This document shows, piece by piece, positions 37,909 through 47,500 of a stretch of DNA of 64,000 nucleotides. The stretch is from Actinomycetota bacterium (GTDB taxonomy: Bacteria > Actinomycetota > Actinomycetes > JACCUZ01). Below the pieces are notes generated by a model. The model made no database searches and was not told where the DNA came from. It saw only the letters and a list, made by a program, of their open reading frames with translations. The number at the start of each line of letters is the position of its first letter. The stretch's first letter is position 1. The stretch covers positions 1 through 64,000 of the forward strand of contig JAVEDI010000083.1 of the NCBI GenBank assembly GCA_030841035.1. Reading direction: 5' to 3'. A program made the position numbers and the translations under genes.

Positions 37909-40166
37909 TGTCCCAGGAACTGACTCCCGAGCAGACCGCAGCCGCGGACGGGCTGCACCGCCGCACCCTCCTGAAGTGGGGTGCCGCCGGAAGTGCCGGT
38001 GTGGCACTGGCCGCCGCGCAGGGGGTCGGAAAGCCGTGGCTCGCCGAGCGGGGCTTCCTCTCCCCCGACGGCGCGTTCGCCGCCACATCCACCGCGCTGG
38101 CCGATGTGCTGTACATCGAGGCCTTCCCCACCAGCCCGCTGATCCTCCACCCCTTCGCGGACGACAACCTGCTGCCGATCCCCACGGCGATGGCCCCCAT
38201 CTCGCCGGACACGTACAAGTCCTGGGCCACCCCGCCCGGAGATGGCGAGGGTCAGCAAAGCTCCCTGGGCAACCAGCGGCACCAGCTGTACCCCGGCAGG
38301 GCGGGCAGTCCGGCGGGCCTGGGGAACTCGGAGCCGATCGTCTACAAGATCAACGTGGAGGTCAGCACGCACTCGTTCACCACGTCGGAGGTGCTGCCGA
38401 TCGACTCCTTCGGCAAGCCGGCCGTCTCCTTCGACGCCAACCGCAAGGCATACCCCGCGGGCACGATCCGGTCGCTGCCGGCCAGCACGATCTACGGCTT
38501 CAACGGCACGTTCCCCGGACCGCGGATCAACGCCGAGTACGGCAAGCCGGCCCTCGTCCGCTTCGAGAACCACCTGGACAAGGACAACGGGCTCGACCGC
38601 CAGGACTTCGGCTCGCCGGACTGGTCCTTCCTCACGCACCTGCACAACGGGCACACGGCCCCGGAGAGTGACGGCAACCCGCACTACTCGATGCAGTTCG
38701 GGCCGAGGTCACAGGGCTACGGCCCGGGCATGTGGGTGGACAACCTGTACCTGAACTGGCCCGCCGGGAACGACTCCCGCGAGAAGCAGAGCTTCTTCTG
38801 GTTCCACGACCACCGGATGGACCACACCGGCTCCAACGTCTACAAGGGCATGGTAGGGCTCTACCCGATCTACGACCCCGAGAACGGCATGGACATGGGG
38901 GACGAGCGGCAGGGCCTGCACCTTCCCGGGGTCCGCACCAACTACAACCCGGACGGGTCGGTGACCGACAAGGTCACGAGCTTCTTCGATGTCAAGTACG
39001 ACATCCCGCTGGCCTTCTACGACTGCCGGCTCGACGACGGCGTCACCATGCACAAGGACATGCACGACAGCGAGTTCCCCGCCGCGAAGAACCCGAGCAC
39101 GCACCCGGAATGGTGGGGGAAGACGTTCTACAAGCACTTCCCCAGTCATGGGTTCGTCGGCGACATCTTCACGGTCAACGGGAAGGCCTATCCGACCCTG
39201 ACCGTGGAGAGGCGCAAGTACCGCTTCCGGTTCCTCGACGCCTCGCTCGCCCGCATCTACGAGTTCAAGCTGATGAGCTCGACGCAGGGACCCAAGGCTG
39301 CCAAGGACCTGGGCTACAAGGGTGACGAGCTCGAGGGCCAGTGGCGCATCCCTGACGGTCAGCAGTGCATGAAGTTCACCCAGATCGCCAACGACGGTGG
39401 CCTGCTGCCGTACGCGATCCCGCGGGACTCCTTCGAGCTGTGGCCGGCCAAGCGTCGTGAGTTCATCATCGACTTCTCGAAGTACCAGGACGGCACGCCG
39501 ACCAGTCCGAAAGACAAAATCTACCTGACCGATGTCATGAAGATGCCGAACGGCCGCATGTGGTCGAACTCGTCACGCTTCACACCCGACCCGAACTACA
39601 AGGTGCCGGTGCTCAGGTTCGTAATATCCGACGGGCCGGTGCCGAAGGACGACAGCGTCATGCCGGGCCCGGGGGACAAGCTGCGTGACCTCCCGCCGCT
39701 CCCGCGCGACTGGAAGAACCTGTTGGACACCCGCAAGATCTTCGAGGTCGAGCGCGGCAGCGCCGGCGGCGAGATCGAGTGGCTGATCAACGGCGTGCCG
39801 TTCGACCCGACGACGGTGGCAACGAGCTTGAAGAACCCGGCCAAGCTGACGCCGCTCGCCAAGCAGGCCAAGAACAGCTTCAGCCTGTGGGAGATCCGCA
39901 ACGGCGGCGGTGGCTGGGTCCATCCGTTCCACCTGCACATGGAGGAACACCGCACCGTGATGCGCAACAACAGGGACGTGACGGGTGGGGACCCCTCGCA
40001 CCCGGACGACGTCGGGCGCGAAGACCTCGCCGCGCTCGACCCGGGTGAGTCGGTGATCCTGTACCGCGGCTTCCGCGACTTCGTCGGACCGTACGTGGCG
40101 CACTGCCACAACCTGGCCCACGAGGACCACGCCATGATGTTCGGCTGGGAGATCACACCTACGTAA
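37908..40166 (+). CDS. Tat-exported multicopper oxidase
   Basis: This 752-aa protein has a twin-arginine signal (RRTLLKWGAAGSAGVALAAAQG) and all four copper-binding motifs: HLHNGHT, WFHDHRMDHTGSNVYKGMVG, HPFHLHMEEH and HCHNLAHEDHAMMF. A complete type 1/2/3 set is therefore present. The length and the HDHRMDHT form resemble CotA/phenoxazinone-synthase-like laccases. It should oxidise phenols, bilirubin-like compounds or metals with reduction of O2 outside the membrane. ATG 37908 overlaps the upstream ORF stop. A membrane protein related to the N-terminus of the giant oxidase at 48812-54373 follows. Confidence 0.93.
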   Translation: MSQELTPEQTAAADGLHRRTLLKWGAAGSAGVALAAAQGVGKPWLAERGFLSPDGAFAATSTALADVLYIEAFPTSPLILHPFADDNLLPIPTAMAPISPDTYKSWATPPGDGEGQQSSLGNQRHQLYPGRAGSPAGLGNSEPIVYKINVEVSTHSFTTSEVLPIDSFGKPAVSFDANRKAYPAGTIRSLPASTIYGFNGTFPGPRINAEYGKPALVRFENHLDKDNGLDRQDFGSPDWSFLTHLHNGHTAPESDGNPHYSMQFGPRSQGYGPGMWVDNLYLNWPAGNDSREKQSFFWFHDHRMDHTGSNVYKGMVGLYPIYDPENGMDMGDERQGLHLPGVRTNYNPDGSVTDKVTSFFDVKYDIPLAFYDCRLDDGVTMHKDMHDSEFPAAKNPSTHPEWWGKTFYKHFPSHGFVGDIFTVNGKAYPTLTVERRKYRFRFLDASLARIYEFKLMSSTQGPKAAKDLGYKGDELEGQWRIPDGQQCMKFTQIANDGGLLPYAIPRDSFELWPAKRREFIIDFSKYQDGTPTSPKDKIYLTDVMKMPNGRMWSNSSRFTPDPNYKVPVLRFVISDGPVPKDDSVMPGPGDKLRDLPPLPRDWKNLLDTRKIFEVERGSAGGEIEWLINGVPFDPTTVATSLKNPAKLTPLAKQAKNSFSLWEIRNGGGGWVHPFHLHMEEHRTVMRNNRDVTGGDPSHPDDVGREDLAALDPGESVILYRGFRDFVGPYVAHCHNLAHEDHAMMFGWEITPT

Positions 40167-40207
40167 GCCGGTCAGCCAGTCCGACCCCTGCACCCCCCCA
40201 GAGAAAC

Positions 40208-40250
40208 CTCGGTGCCCGTCCAGCCTTCGTGGCTGGCCGGGCACCGAGGC
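40208..40250 (+). terminator. Large hairpin between the oxidase and its membrane partner
   Basis: CCTCGGTGCCCG-T-CCAGCC pairs with GGCTGG-C-CGGGCACCGAGG around TTCGT: 18 bp with one mismatch. It ends 24 bases before ATG 40275. It may terminate most oxidase transcripts or modulate the downstream gene. Confidence 0.6.
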
Positions 40251-40274
40251 TGACCACAGATCGCTGAGGCCACC

Positions 40275-41024
40275 ATGTCGATGATTTCCACCGAGGAGCG
40301 CCCCCTCGCGGTGAAGCAGGGCGACCGCCTTGCCGTCCCGTGGGCAACGGTCGTGTCGCTGGCTGTCGTGCTCTCCTTCGCCGACGGGTTCTGGATGACG
40401 TCGTTGCGCGGCGCGGTCGGTGCGATCGAGCGCACCCAGTCACCGTTCACGAGCTGGCTGCGGGAGTCGACGCTCGTGCTTCCGGTGTTCCTCTTCGCCG
40501 TGCTCGGCGCGCTCACGCTCGGGCTGCACTTGTTCGGCCCGGTGCTGCGCCGGCCGAGGACGGTGCTGGCCACGGCGCTGCTGGTGGTCGTCGCCGGCAC
40601 GCTCGCCGGCCTCGCCGAGACGGTGGCCAGCGCCGTCTACGACTACCACCTGCAGACCAACCAGCTGCGCATGATGGACGCCATGCACGCGATCTGCACC
40701 AACAGCTGTCTGGCGCAGGCCCAACAGTCCACGTTGGCCCTGCAGGTTCGGGGAGTGCTGTACATCAGCCGCTGGCTGGTGCTCACCAACCTCGTGCTCG
40801 TCGGCTGGATGGTGGCGCTGCGCGGCGGTGTATTGAAGGTCAGCACGACGCGCAGGCGAGCGGCACGTGACGAGGAGGACTCGTTCCTCCAGCCCGCTTC
40901 CCCGCACCGCATGTGGCTCATTCTCCTGGCGGCCGTCGCGGTGACCATCATTGGTCTCACCTGGTTCGACGACGTGAACCTGAGCACCCCCACGGGCCAG
41001 TCTGTGAGCACGTCCGTCCGCTAG
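40275..41024 (+). CDS. Membrane protein of the oxidase-associated WLR(E/D)STL type
   Basis: This 249-aa protein has about five spans: VVSLAVVLSFADGFW, LVLPVFLFAVLGALTLGLHLF, VLATALLVVVAGTLAGLAETV, ISRWLVLTNLVLVGWMVAL and MWLILLAAVAVTIIGLTW. The motif FTSWLRESTLVLPV is shared with the N-terminal membrane domain of the giant oxidase (LAHWLRDSTLAVPV). The CTNSC pair near residue 141 lies in a loop between spans. I know no named family. Its position after a multicopper oxidase suggests a membrane partner for the enzyme, perhaps for anchoring, copper or electron entry. Confidence 0.65.
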   Translation: MSMISTEERPLAVKQGDRLAVPWATVVSLAVVLSFADGFWMTSLRGAVGAIERTQSPFTSWLRESTLVLPVFLFAVLGALTLGLHLFGPVLRRPRTVLATALLVVVAGTLAGLAETVASAVYDYHLQTNQLRMMDAMHAICTNSCLAQAQQSTLALQVRGVLYISRWLVLTNLVLVGWMVALRGGVLKVSTTRRRAARDEEDSFLQPASPHRMWLILLAAVAVTIIGLTWFDDVNLSTPTGQSVSTSVR

Positions 41025-41054
41025 GGCCGTGCCCCGTCCGACGACGTGCGTCAG

Positions 41055-41891
41055 TCACGGATGGCCGGCCCCCGCCGCGGGAGCATCGATCGCCACCACC
41101 TGGCCGGACCGGTCCGCGTCGACACCGGCGACCTCGATCCAGCGGGCGACCAGCACGAGCAGCGTCCGGCGGTCCGGACCGCCCAGCGTGCACGCGAAGC
41201 AGCCTCGGTCGAGCTCGACGGTCTGCAGCACCTCACCGCCCTCTCGCACGCGCACGCAACGGCGGTGCGGCACGTCGGCGTACCAGATCGCACCCTCCTC
41301 GTCGAGGCACAACCCGTCGGGGGCGCCGTCGCCGAGATCGGCCCAGACGCGCCGGTTCACCAGTGAGCCGTCGGGCTCGATGTCGAAGGCCGTGAGCCGG
41401 CCGGCATAGGACTCGGCGACGACCAGCGTCGTCGAGCCAGGCGTCACGACCATCCCGTTCGGGAACGCCAGGCCGTCGGCCACCTGACGGACCGAACCGT
41501 CGGGGGCCACGACGGCGATCAACCCAGGGGCCGGCTCCTCCCCCGCCATCAGGTCGAAGCCGCTGCCGTTGACGAACGTGTTGCCGTGGTCGTCGACCAC
41601 GATCTCGTTCCACGGCTTGTCCGACAGCTGGGTCAGCTCCAGCCACGGCACCATCACGCCGTTGTCCTCGACGAACAACGCGCCTTCGGTGACGACGACG
41701 AGGCGTCCATCGGGCAGCCAGTCGATGCTGAAGGGGAACGCCGGTAGCTCGGCGACCAGCTCGCGAGTGCCGTCGAGGTCGAGCGCGAGGATCTCGTGTG
41801 CGCCCCAGTCGCACAGCCACAGCCGCCCGTCGTGCCAGCGCGGTGACTCACCGAACACCAGGTCGTCGACGATGACGCGCTGCTCGGACAT
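41055..41891 (-). CDS. SMP-30/gluconolactonase-family protein
   Basis: This 278-aa six-bladed beta-propeller begins DDLVFGESPRWHDGRLWLCDWGAHEIL. It has the family metal sites FGESPRWH (Glu), NGSGFD (Asn), ADGLAFPNGMVVTP (Asn) and GAPDGLCLDEEGAIWYADV (Asp). Such proteins hydrolyse sugar lactones with a divalent cation. The nearby ribokinase gene on the same strand suggests carbohydrate use, but 235 bp separate them. A GGGAGG site precedes the ATG. Confidence 0.9.
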   Translation of the reverse strand: MSEQRVIVDDLVFGESPRWHDGRLWLCDWGAHEILALDLDGTRELVAELPAFPFSIDWLPDGRLVVVTEGALFVEDNGVMVPWLELTQLSDKPWNEIVVDDHGNTFVNGSGFDLMAGEEPAPGLIAVVAPDGSVRQVADGLAFPNGMVVTPGSTTLVVAESYAGRLTAFDIEPDGSLVNRRVWADLGDGAPDGLCLDEEGAIWYADVPHRRCVRVREGGEVLQTVELDRGCFACTLGGPDRRTLLVLVARWIEVAGVDADRSGQVVAIDAPAAGAGHP

Positions 41892-41961
41892 GGGCCTCCC
41901 TCGTGCGGCTGCCCACAGTGTTCACCCTGGGTATGGACATCGACAACCGGTGTCCCCGCCG

Positions 41962-42022
41962 CCCTTCGATAGGCGCAGGGTCGCTGCGCCGGGCCTGTCA
42001 CGACCACCGGCCTATCGAAGGG
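41962..42022. repeat. REP-like imperfect palindrome with 13-bp arms
   Basis: CCCTTCGATAGGC (41962-41974) and GCCTATCGAAGGG (42010-42022) are exact inverted copies around a 35-nt centre that holds GCGCAG-GGTCG-CTGCGC. It lies between ribokinase and SMP-30 and resembles the TTCGAnnxGCxCAGG-type repeats scattered in high-GC genomes. It could also be the ribokinase terminator. Confidence 0.55.
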
Positions 42023-42126
42023 TGGGAGGCAGCAACGCGGGAGTCGTCAGGGAGTGTGAGCGGGCCGGACGCGGCGCAGGATCGGGGTCGCACCCAGACC
42101 GCCGGCGCGCATCGCCGGTCGAGTGC

Positions 42127-43077
42127 TCAGCTCTGCTGCCACCGGCTCGGCTCCTGGGTCACGTGTCGCAGCCGTGTGAGCTGACGAGTCACCTCGGCAC
42201 GGCTCGGGAGGGCACCGCGGGCGCCCCTGCCCAGCACGGACGACGAAGCCGCCACCACCGCGGCGCGCGTCGCCTCGACGATGTCGACTCCTTCGGTGAG
42301 CAGGCTGGCCAGCACGCCGCAGAAGCAGTCGCCGGCACCCGTGCTGTCGACCGCCTCGACCGGTGGCGCCGCGACGAGCTCGGCTCGCCCGGCCGCTGTG
42401 AGCACCAGCGCGCCTTCGCGACCCATCGTCACCACGAGGTCGGCCCGGGCGCCGAGCCGGCGCGCCTGGTCGAGGGCCTCGTCGACATCGGTCGCCGGCG
42501 CGGCGCCGACGATCTCGGCCAGCTCGAGCCGGTTCGGCACCAGCACGTCGACGTCACGGACGAACGCCGCCGCGTTGCCGGCCGGGGCGGGGTTGAGCAC
42601 CACCCGCCCCTGCGTGTGGTCGAGTGCGGCGCGGACGGCGGCGACCGGCACTTCGAGCTGCAGGAGCAGGACGGTCGCGTCGGCGACCAGCGGGACCCGG
42701 ACGTCCTCAGCCGTCAGCGCGGCGTTGGCACCCGGGTCGACGAGGATGAGGTTCTCGCCGTGGGGGTCCAGGGCGACGGTGGCCGTGCCGCTCGGGCCCG
42801 CCGACCGACGTACGCCGGTGACGTCGGCGCCGCGGCGGCGCAGGTCCTCGAGCATCGCCTCCCCGGCCTCGTCGTCGCCCACCCGCCCCACCAGCGCGAC
42901 GGCGCCGGGGTGCTCGAGGAACGTGGCCGCTGCGGCCGCCTGGTTGGCGCCCTTGCCGCCGAAGCCGGCAGTGGCGGGGCGGACGCCGAGCACGGTGTCG
43001 CCCGGCCCCGGCAGGCGCGGCACCTCGAGGACGATGTCCTGGTTGAGGCTGCCCACCACCACGAGCCGCGCGCTCAC
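42127..43077 (-). CDS. Ribokinase-family carbohydrate kinase
   Basis: This 316-aa PfkB-family kinase has the first signature AGFGGKGANQAAAAATF and the second AVDSTGAGDCFCGVLASLL with the catalytic Asp in GAGD. VPNRLELAEIVG lies between them. The start VVVGSLNQDIVLEVPRLPGPGDTV is typical of ribokinase. GTG 43077 was chosen for the normal family N-terminus. A short stretch upstream resembles the Walker A region of a sugar ABC ATPase, so a transporter gene may once have stood here. Confidence 0.9.
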   Translation of the reverse strand: MSARLVVVGSLNQDIVLEVPRLPGPGDTVLGVRPATAGFGGKGANQAAAAATFLEHPGAVALVGRVGDDEAGEAMLEDLRRRGADVTGVRRSAGPSGTATVALDPHGENLILVDPGANAALTAEDVRVPLVADATVLLLQLEVPVAAVRAALDHTQGRVVLNPAPAGNAAAFVRDVDVLVPNRLELAEIVGAAPATDVDEALDQARRLGARADLVVTMGREGALVLTAAGRAELVAAPPVEAVDSTGAGDCFCGVLASLLTEGVDIVEATRAAVVAASSSVLGRGARGALPSRAEVTRQLTRLRHVTQEPSRWQQS

Positions 43078-43191
43078 GCGACGGCCGGCGTGGAGGACGG
43101 GCGCACGCGCGACGCAGCCAGTCGCACCCGGCGTGGGATCGTTCCCACGGGTTCCGCCGTCACATCGGGCATCCTGACAGAGCAGTGTCCT

Positions 43192-43281
43192 GCTGGACCT
43201 GCCGGCGCCGTTGTCGCCGACCAGGGCGACCACGCTGCCGGACGCGACGGTGACGGACGCGGCCGCTGCCCTGTCATCGCG
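43192..43281 (-). pseudogene. Remnant of a sugar ABC-transporter ATPase (Walker A region)
   Basis: In the ribokinase frame but upstream of it, about 30 codons read ASVTVASGSVVALVGDNGAGRSS. This is nearly the N-terminal Walker A segment of RbsA/XylG-type ATPases (usually VVALVGDNGAGKST). The lysine is replaced by Arg and the frame then loses all similarity. There is no start codon or ribosome-binding site for it. It looks like a decayed fragment trapped between the RibD-like gene and ribokinase. Confidence 0.45.
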
Positions 43282-43284
43282 TCC

Positions 43285-43842
43285 TCAGCCGCGCGTGGCG
43301 TAGTGCAGGTGTAGGACGCCGTTGGCGAAGCGCTGCTCGTCGAGCAGCTCGAGATCGAGGTGGCGGCCGACGGGCAGCGCGCGGGTGCCCCCACCGACGA
43401 TGACCGGCGACACGAAGAGGTGGATCTCGTCGACCAGGCCGGCGGTGATCGCCTGGCCGGCCAGCTGCGGACCGCCCACCAGGAGGTCGCGCTGCGCACC
43501 GGCCTTCAGCGCGGCAACGGCGTCGGTGTCGAAGTCCCTCTCGATGCGCGTTCGCGCGCTGGAGACGGTCGGGAGCGTCCTCGAGTAGACGACCTTGTCG
43601 GTGTCCCGCCAGATCGCGGCGAAATCCTGCGTGACGGCCGACTCGTCGACGACGTCCAACGTCTCCCAGGCCACCATCACCTCGTAGAGACGGCGGCCGT
43701 AGAGCTGGGTGCCGACCAACCGCATGAGGTCGTTGACGACGGCATGTACGGCCTCGTCCGGGACGCTCCAGTCGAAGTTGCCGTTCTCGTCGGCCACGTA
43801 GCCGTCCAGCGACGTGATCGCCGAGTAGATGAGCTTCGCCAT
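43285..43842 (-). CDS. RibD C-terminal/dihydrofolate-reductase-like reductase
   Basis: This 185-aa protein has the DHFR/RibD-C fold: MAKLIYSAITSLDGYVADENGNFDWS, LYGRRLYEVMVAWE, KVVYSRTL, DLLVGGPQLAGQAITAGLVDEIHLFVSPVIVGGGTRALP and LLDEQRFANGVLHLHY. It should use NAD(P)H, but the substrate is not known; members are often annotated as dihydrofolate reductase family. The ATG has AAGGG upstream. It ends close to an ABC ATPase remnant and shows no functional link to it. Confidence 0.9.
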   Translation of the reverse strand: MAKLIYSAITSLDGYVADENGNFDWSVPDEAVHAVVNDLMRLVGTQLYGRRLYEVMVAWETLDVVDESAVTQDFAAIWRDTDKVVYSRTLPTVSSARTRIERDFDTDAVAALKAGAQRDLLVGGPQLAGQAITAGLVDEIHLFVSPVIVGGGTRALPVGRHLDLELLDEQRFANGVLHLHYATRG

Positions 43843-43971
43843 CGTCACCCTTCCGTCGTCGGGGCGCACCGGTGAGGGCTGTCGACGATATCGACGGTGG
43901 GTGGTCGGCTCGTTGCAGGAGGGCCCGGACAGGAGGCTCCCACGGCTCGACCGTGACGCGCGCAGCCGGGC

Positions 43972-44550
43972 CTAGCCGGCGTGGCCGCCTGAGTGCTCCG
44001 GTGCGGGGCCCGCGTCGACCGGGATCGAGCCGTCGGCTCCGCGCAGGTGCAGCGAGAGGGTCCTGGCGGACTCGGGCACGACGAACACCAGCTCGCCGTT
44101 GACCCGCGAGCCCTCCGGCACGACGCCGGAGCCGAGCGCGTCGCGCTGCGGCGGCACCGGCTTGACGCCCGGCGCGGACATCCGGAAGTTGCCCGCGTCG
44201 TAGGTCATGCCGGTGCCGGTGGCCAACAGGCTGATCTCGACGGAGATGCGGCGGAACCCGGCGGGGACAGGCTGGGGCATCATCTGGCCGGGCATGCCCG
44301 GCGCATGCGCGAGCACCTCGGGCGTGACACCCTCGAACTGCACGACCCCACCCTTGACCGCGATCTCCGTGGCGCCCGAGCTGCCCTTGCCGGGCGTCAG
44401 CGACATGGCGGCCCAGCCGGCCAACACGATGACCGACGCCGAGACCGCCAGCAGCACAGCGATGACCAGCGTGCTACGCCCCGTCGAGGGCGCCGCCTCG
44501 CGAGGGCGCCGGCCCGGCCGGTGCAGCGATGTCGTCATGGTGGTCGTCAT
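43972..44550 (-). CDS. Single-span membrane protein with Met/His-rich ectodomain
   Basis: This 192-aa protein has a Thr/Met/Arg-rich cytoplasmic N-terminus, one span (STLVIAVLLAVSASVIVLAGWAA) and an extracytoplasmic beta domain (ATEIAVKGGVVQFEGV, ISVEISLLATGTGMTYD, VNGELVFVVPESARTLSLHL). A Met-rich loop (HAPGMPGQMMPQP) and a His-containing tail (PEHSGGHAG) could bind copper. The fold resembles DUF4352-like accessory domains, but I do not assign a family. It starts inside the stop of the RTX gene (ATGA overlap), so it is part of the giant-oxidase operon. Confidence 0.7.
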   Translation of the reverse strand: MTTTMTTSLHRPGRRPREAAPSTGRSTLVIAVLLAVSASVIVLAGWAAMSLTPGKGSSGATEIAVKGGVVQFEGVTPEVLAHAPGMPGQMMPQPVPAGFRRISVEISLLATGTGMTYDAGNFRMSAPGVKPVPPQRDALGSGVVPEGSRVNGELVFVVPESARTLSLHLRGADGSIPVDAGPAPEHSGGHAG

Positions 44551-47500
44551 GATCCCACGCGCTGCTCGCACCTGACGATCACGTCCCTGCCGGAGCTCCT
44601 GACGGCGGTGTCCGTGCCTGCTGCGCCGTCGACGCGGTCGCTGCCCGCTCCACCGTCCAGCCGGTCATTGCCGCGTCCGCCCAGCAGTCGGTCCCGACCG
44701 CCCATGCCGCTGATGACGTCGTTGCCGGACCCCCCGACGAGCTGGTTGTGAGCGGCGCTGCCGATCAGCCGGTCGTGCCCAGCACCGCCGGTGACGTCCT
44801 CGACGTCCGGAGCCACGAAGTCGCGTTCGCCGCGGGCACCGTCATTGGCGCTGCCGTCCAGCTGGACGCGCACCGCCGTCCTGCGGGCCTCGTAGGAGAC
44901 CCGGTCGTGGCCTCCGCCACCGGTGAGGCGGTCCGAGCCGTTCGCTGTGCGGCCCTCGAGGAAGGTGTCGTTGCCGGCTCCACCGTCGAGCCGGTCGTTG
45001 CCGCGCCCGCCGTCGATGGTGTCGTTGCCCGCGAGCCCGTCCAGCACGTCCCCGTTCGTGCTGCCGAACAGCTTGTCACCGCCCGACCCGCCGATGACGC
45101 GCTCGACCGACGTCCGCACGTCGTCACCCTCACCGGGGACACCGTCGCCCGCCCGGTCGTCGATCCGCACCGTGACGCCCTGCGTGCGAGCGGCGTAGCT
45201 GACGGTGTCGTGACCCTGGTCACCGACCAGCAGATCGGCTCCGTCTCGGACAGCGGCCTGACGGAGCAGGTCGTCACCGGACCCGCCGTGCAGCGCGTCC
45301 GTGCCGCCACCGCCGTCGAGGTCGTCGGCCCCGTCGCCGCCGTGCAGCCCGTCATCACCGCCCGTGCCGATCAGCACGTCGTCCCCGCCGAGGCCCGCGA
45401 GCATGTCGTCTCCCGGGCCGCCGTTGAGACGGTTGGGCACGCCGCTGCCCGTGAGCCGGTCCGCAGCAGAGCCACCGGTGAGGTTCTCGATGTCGGCACC
45501 GACGTTGTCGGCCTCGCCGGGGGCACCGTCGTCGGCGTTTCCGTCGAGCGTGACGACGACGCTGCCGACCCGAGCGGCGTACGTCGAGTGGTCGACGCCC
45601 GCACCACCGATGAGGACGTCACCGGGGTCAGCGGTGCGGCCCTGCAGCAGTACGTCGTCGCCGTCGCCGCCGTCCTCGACGTCCGCGCCGTCGCCGCCGT
45701 CGAGTGCGTCCGCGCCGCTCCCGCCGAGCAGCGTGTCACTGCCGAGACCGCCGGCCACCTGGTCGTCGCCGGCCCCGCCGGAGAGCAGGTTGGCCCGCTC
45801 GTTGCCGGCGAGCTCGTCGCCGGCCGAACCACCGGTCGCGTTCTCGACATCGGCACCGACGTTGTCGCCCTCGCCGGTCGCTCCGTCGCCACCCTGCCCG
45901 TCCAGCGACACCGCCACGGGGGCAGTGCGAGCGCCGTAGTCGACGTGGTCGCCGCCGTCGCCGCCGAGGAGGGTGTCGCCACCGTTGGCCGACGAGCCTT
46001 GCGCAAAGGTGTCAGCGCCCGGGCCCGCGTCCTCGTGATCCGCGCCGTCGCCACCGTCGAGCACGTCGTCGCCGGTGCGGCCGAGCAGCGTGTCCTGGCC
46101 ACCGAGACCGCGCAGCTGGTCGTTCCCCTCACCACCGTCGAGCCGGTTCGCCGACGCGTTGCCGGACAGCGCGTCGTCACCGAGGCCGCCGAGCAGGTCC
46201 TCGACAGAGGCGTCGACGCTGTCGCCCTCGCCGCCCTGCCCGTCGTCGCCACCTCCGTCTGCGCTCACCTGTACCGGTTGCGTGCGACCGGCGTACGTCA
46301 CGACGTCCCGACCGGCCTCGCCGACGAGCTGGTCGGCACCGTCGGCCGCCACGCCTTGATCGAACGCGTCGTCACCGCCGCCGCCGTACTCGGTGTCGTT
46401 GCCCGCGCCACCGACGAGGACGTCGTCGGCACCGTTTCCGAGCAGTACGTCGTTGCCGGCCCCGCCGTACAGCGTGTCGGGAAGGTCACCGGCCTCGATC
46501 CGGTCGGCACCCGCGCCGCCGACGACGACCTCGAAGCCACCGGCAACCCGGTCACCTTCGCCGGGAGCACCGTCGTCGGCGAACCCGTTGAGCAGGATCG
46601 CGACGCCCGCGGACCGAGCCGCGTAGCTGATCGTGTCGCGACCACCGCCGCCGTCGTAGACGTCCGCACCGTCGGGAGTGGCCTCCGCGAGCAGCTCGTC
46701 GTCCCCGGCCTGACCCTCTAACGAGTCGTTGCCCGCACCGCCACGGAGCCGGTCGTTGCCGGCGCCGCCGAGAAGCGTCTCTGCCGCGGTCCCGCCGACC
46801 AGGGTGTCGTCACCGGACCCGCCCTGGACGACCTCCGCCAAGACCTGGTCGCCCTCGCCGGCCTCGCCGTCACCGGCAACGCCGTCCAACGTCACGGTGA
46901 CGTTGGAGGTGCGCTGGCCGAAGTCGACCGTGTCCCTGCCGTAGCCGCCGACCAGCTGGTCTGCCCCGTTGCTCGCTGCCCCCTGCCGGAAGATGTCGTC
47001 GCCGTCGCCGCCCTGTTCCACGTCGTCGCCGCCGCGCCCGTCGATGGTGTCGACGCCGGCCTCTCCGTCGAAGACGTTGGCGCGCGCGTCGCCGAGGAGC
47101 AGATCGTCGCCCCAGCCGCCGAACACCGCCTCGATGTCGGCGCGGACGTCGTCGCCCTCACCGGAAGCGCCGTCGGCGCCGGGCTGAGCCAGGTCGACGG
47201 TCACGCCCGTGGCCCGGTCCTGGTAGCTCACGGTGTCGACGCCCGCGCCACCGTTGAAGATGTCGGCGCCGTTGCCACCGATCAGCAGGTCGTTCCCACC
47301 GTTGCCGAAGAGCTGCTCGTCGCCGGCACCGCCGATGATCTCGTCGGCGCCCAGGCCGCCGTGGAGGATCTCGAAGTCAGCCGCGACGTCGTCGGTCGCC
47401 CCGCTGTCCTCGGAGCCGCTGCCGTCGTTCGGCTGGCCGTCGAGCCGAAGGATGACGTCCGCCGTGCGGGCGCTGTAGTCGACGGTGTCGGTACCGAGAC

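Noticed and set aside
44748..46721. A 657-codon plus-strand frame opposite the RTX gene
   Set aside because: It is periodic only because the RTX gene is periodic. It has no ribosome-binding site or recognisable fold.
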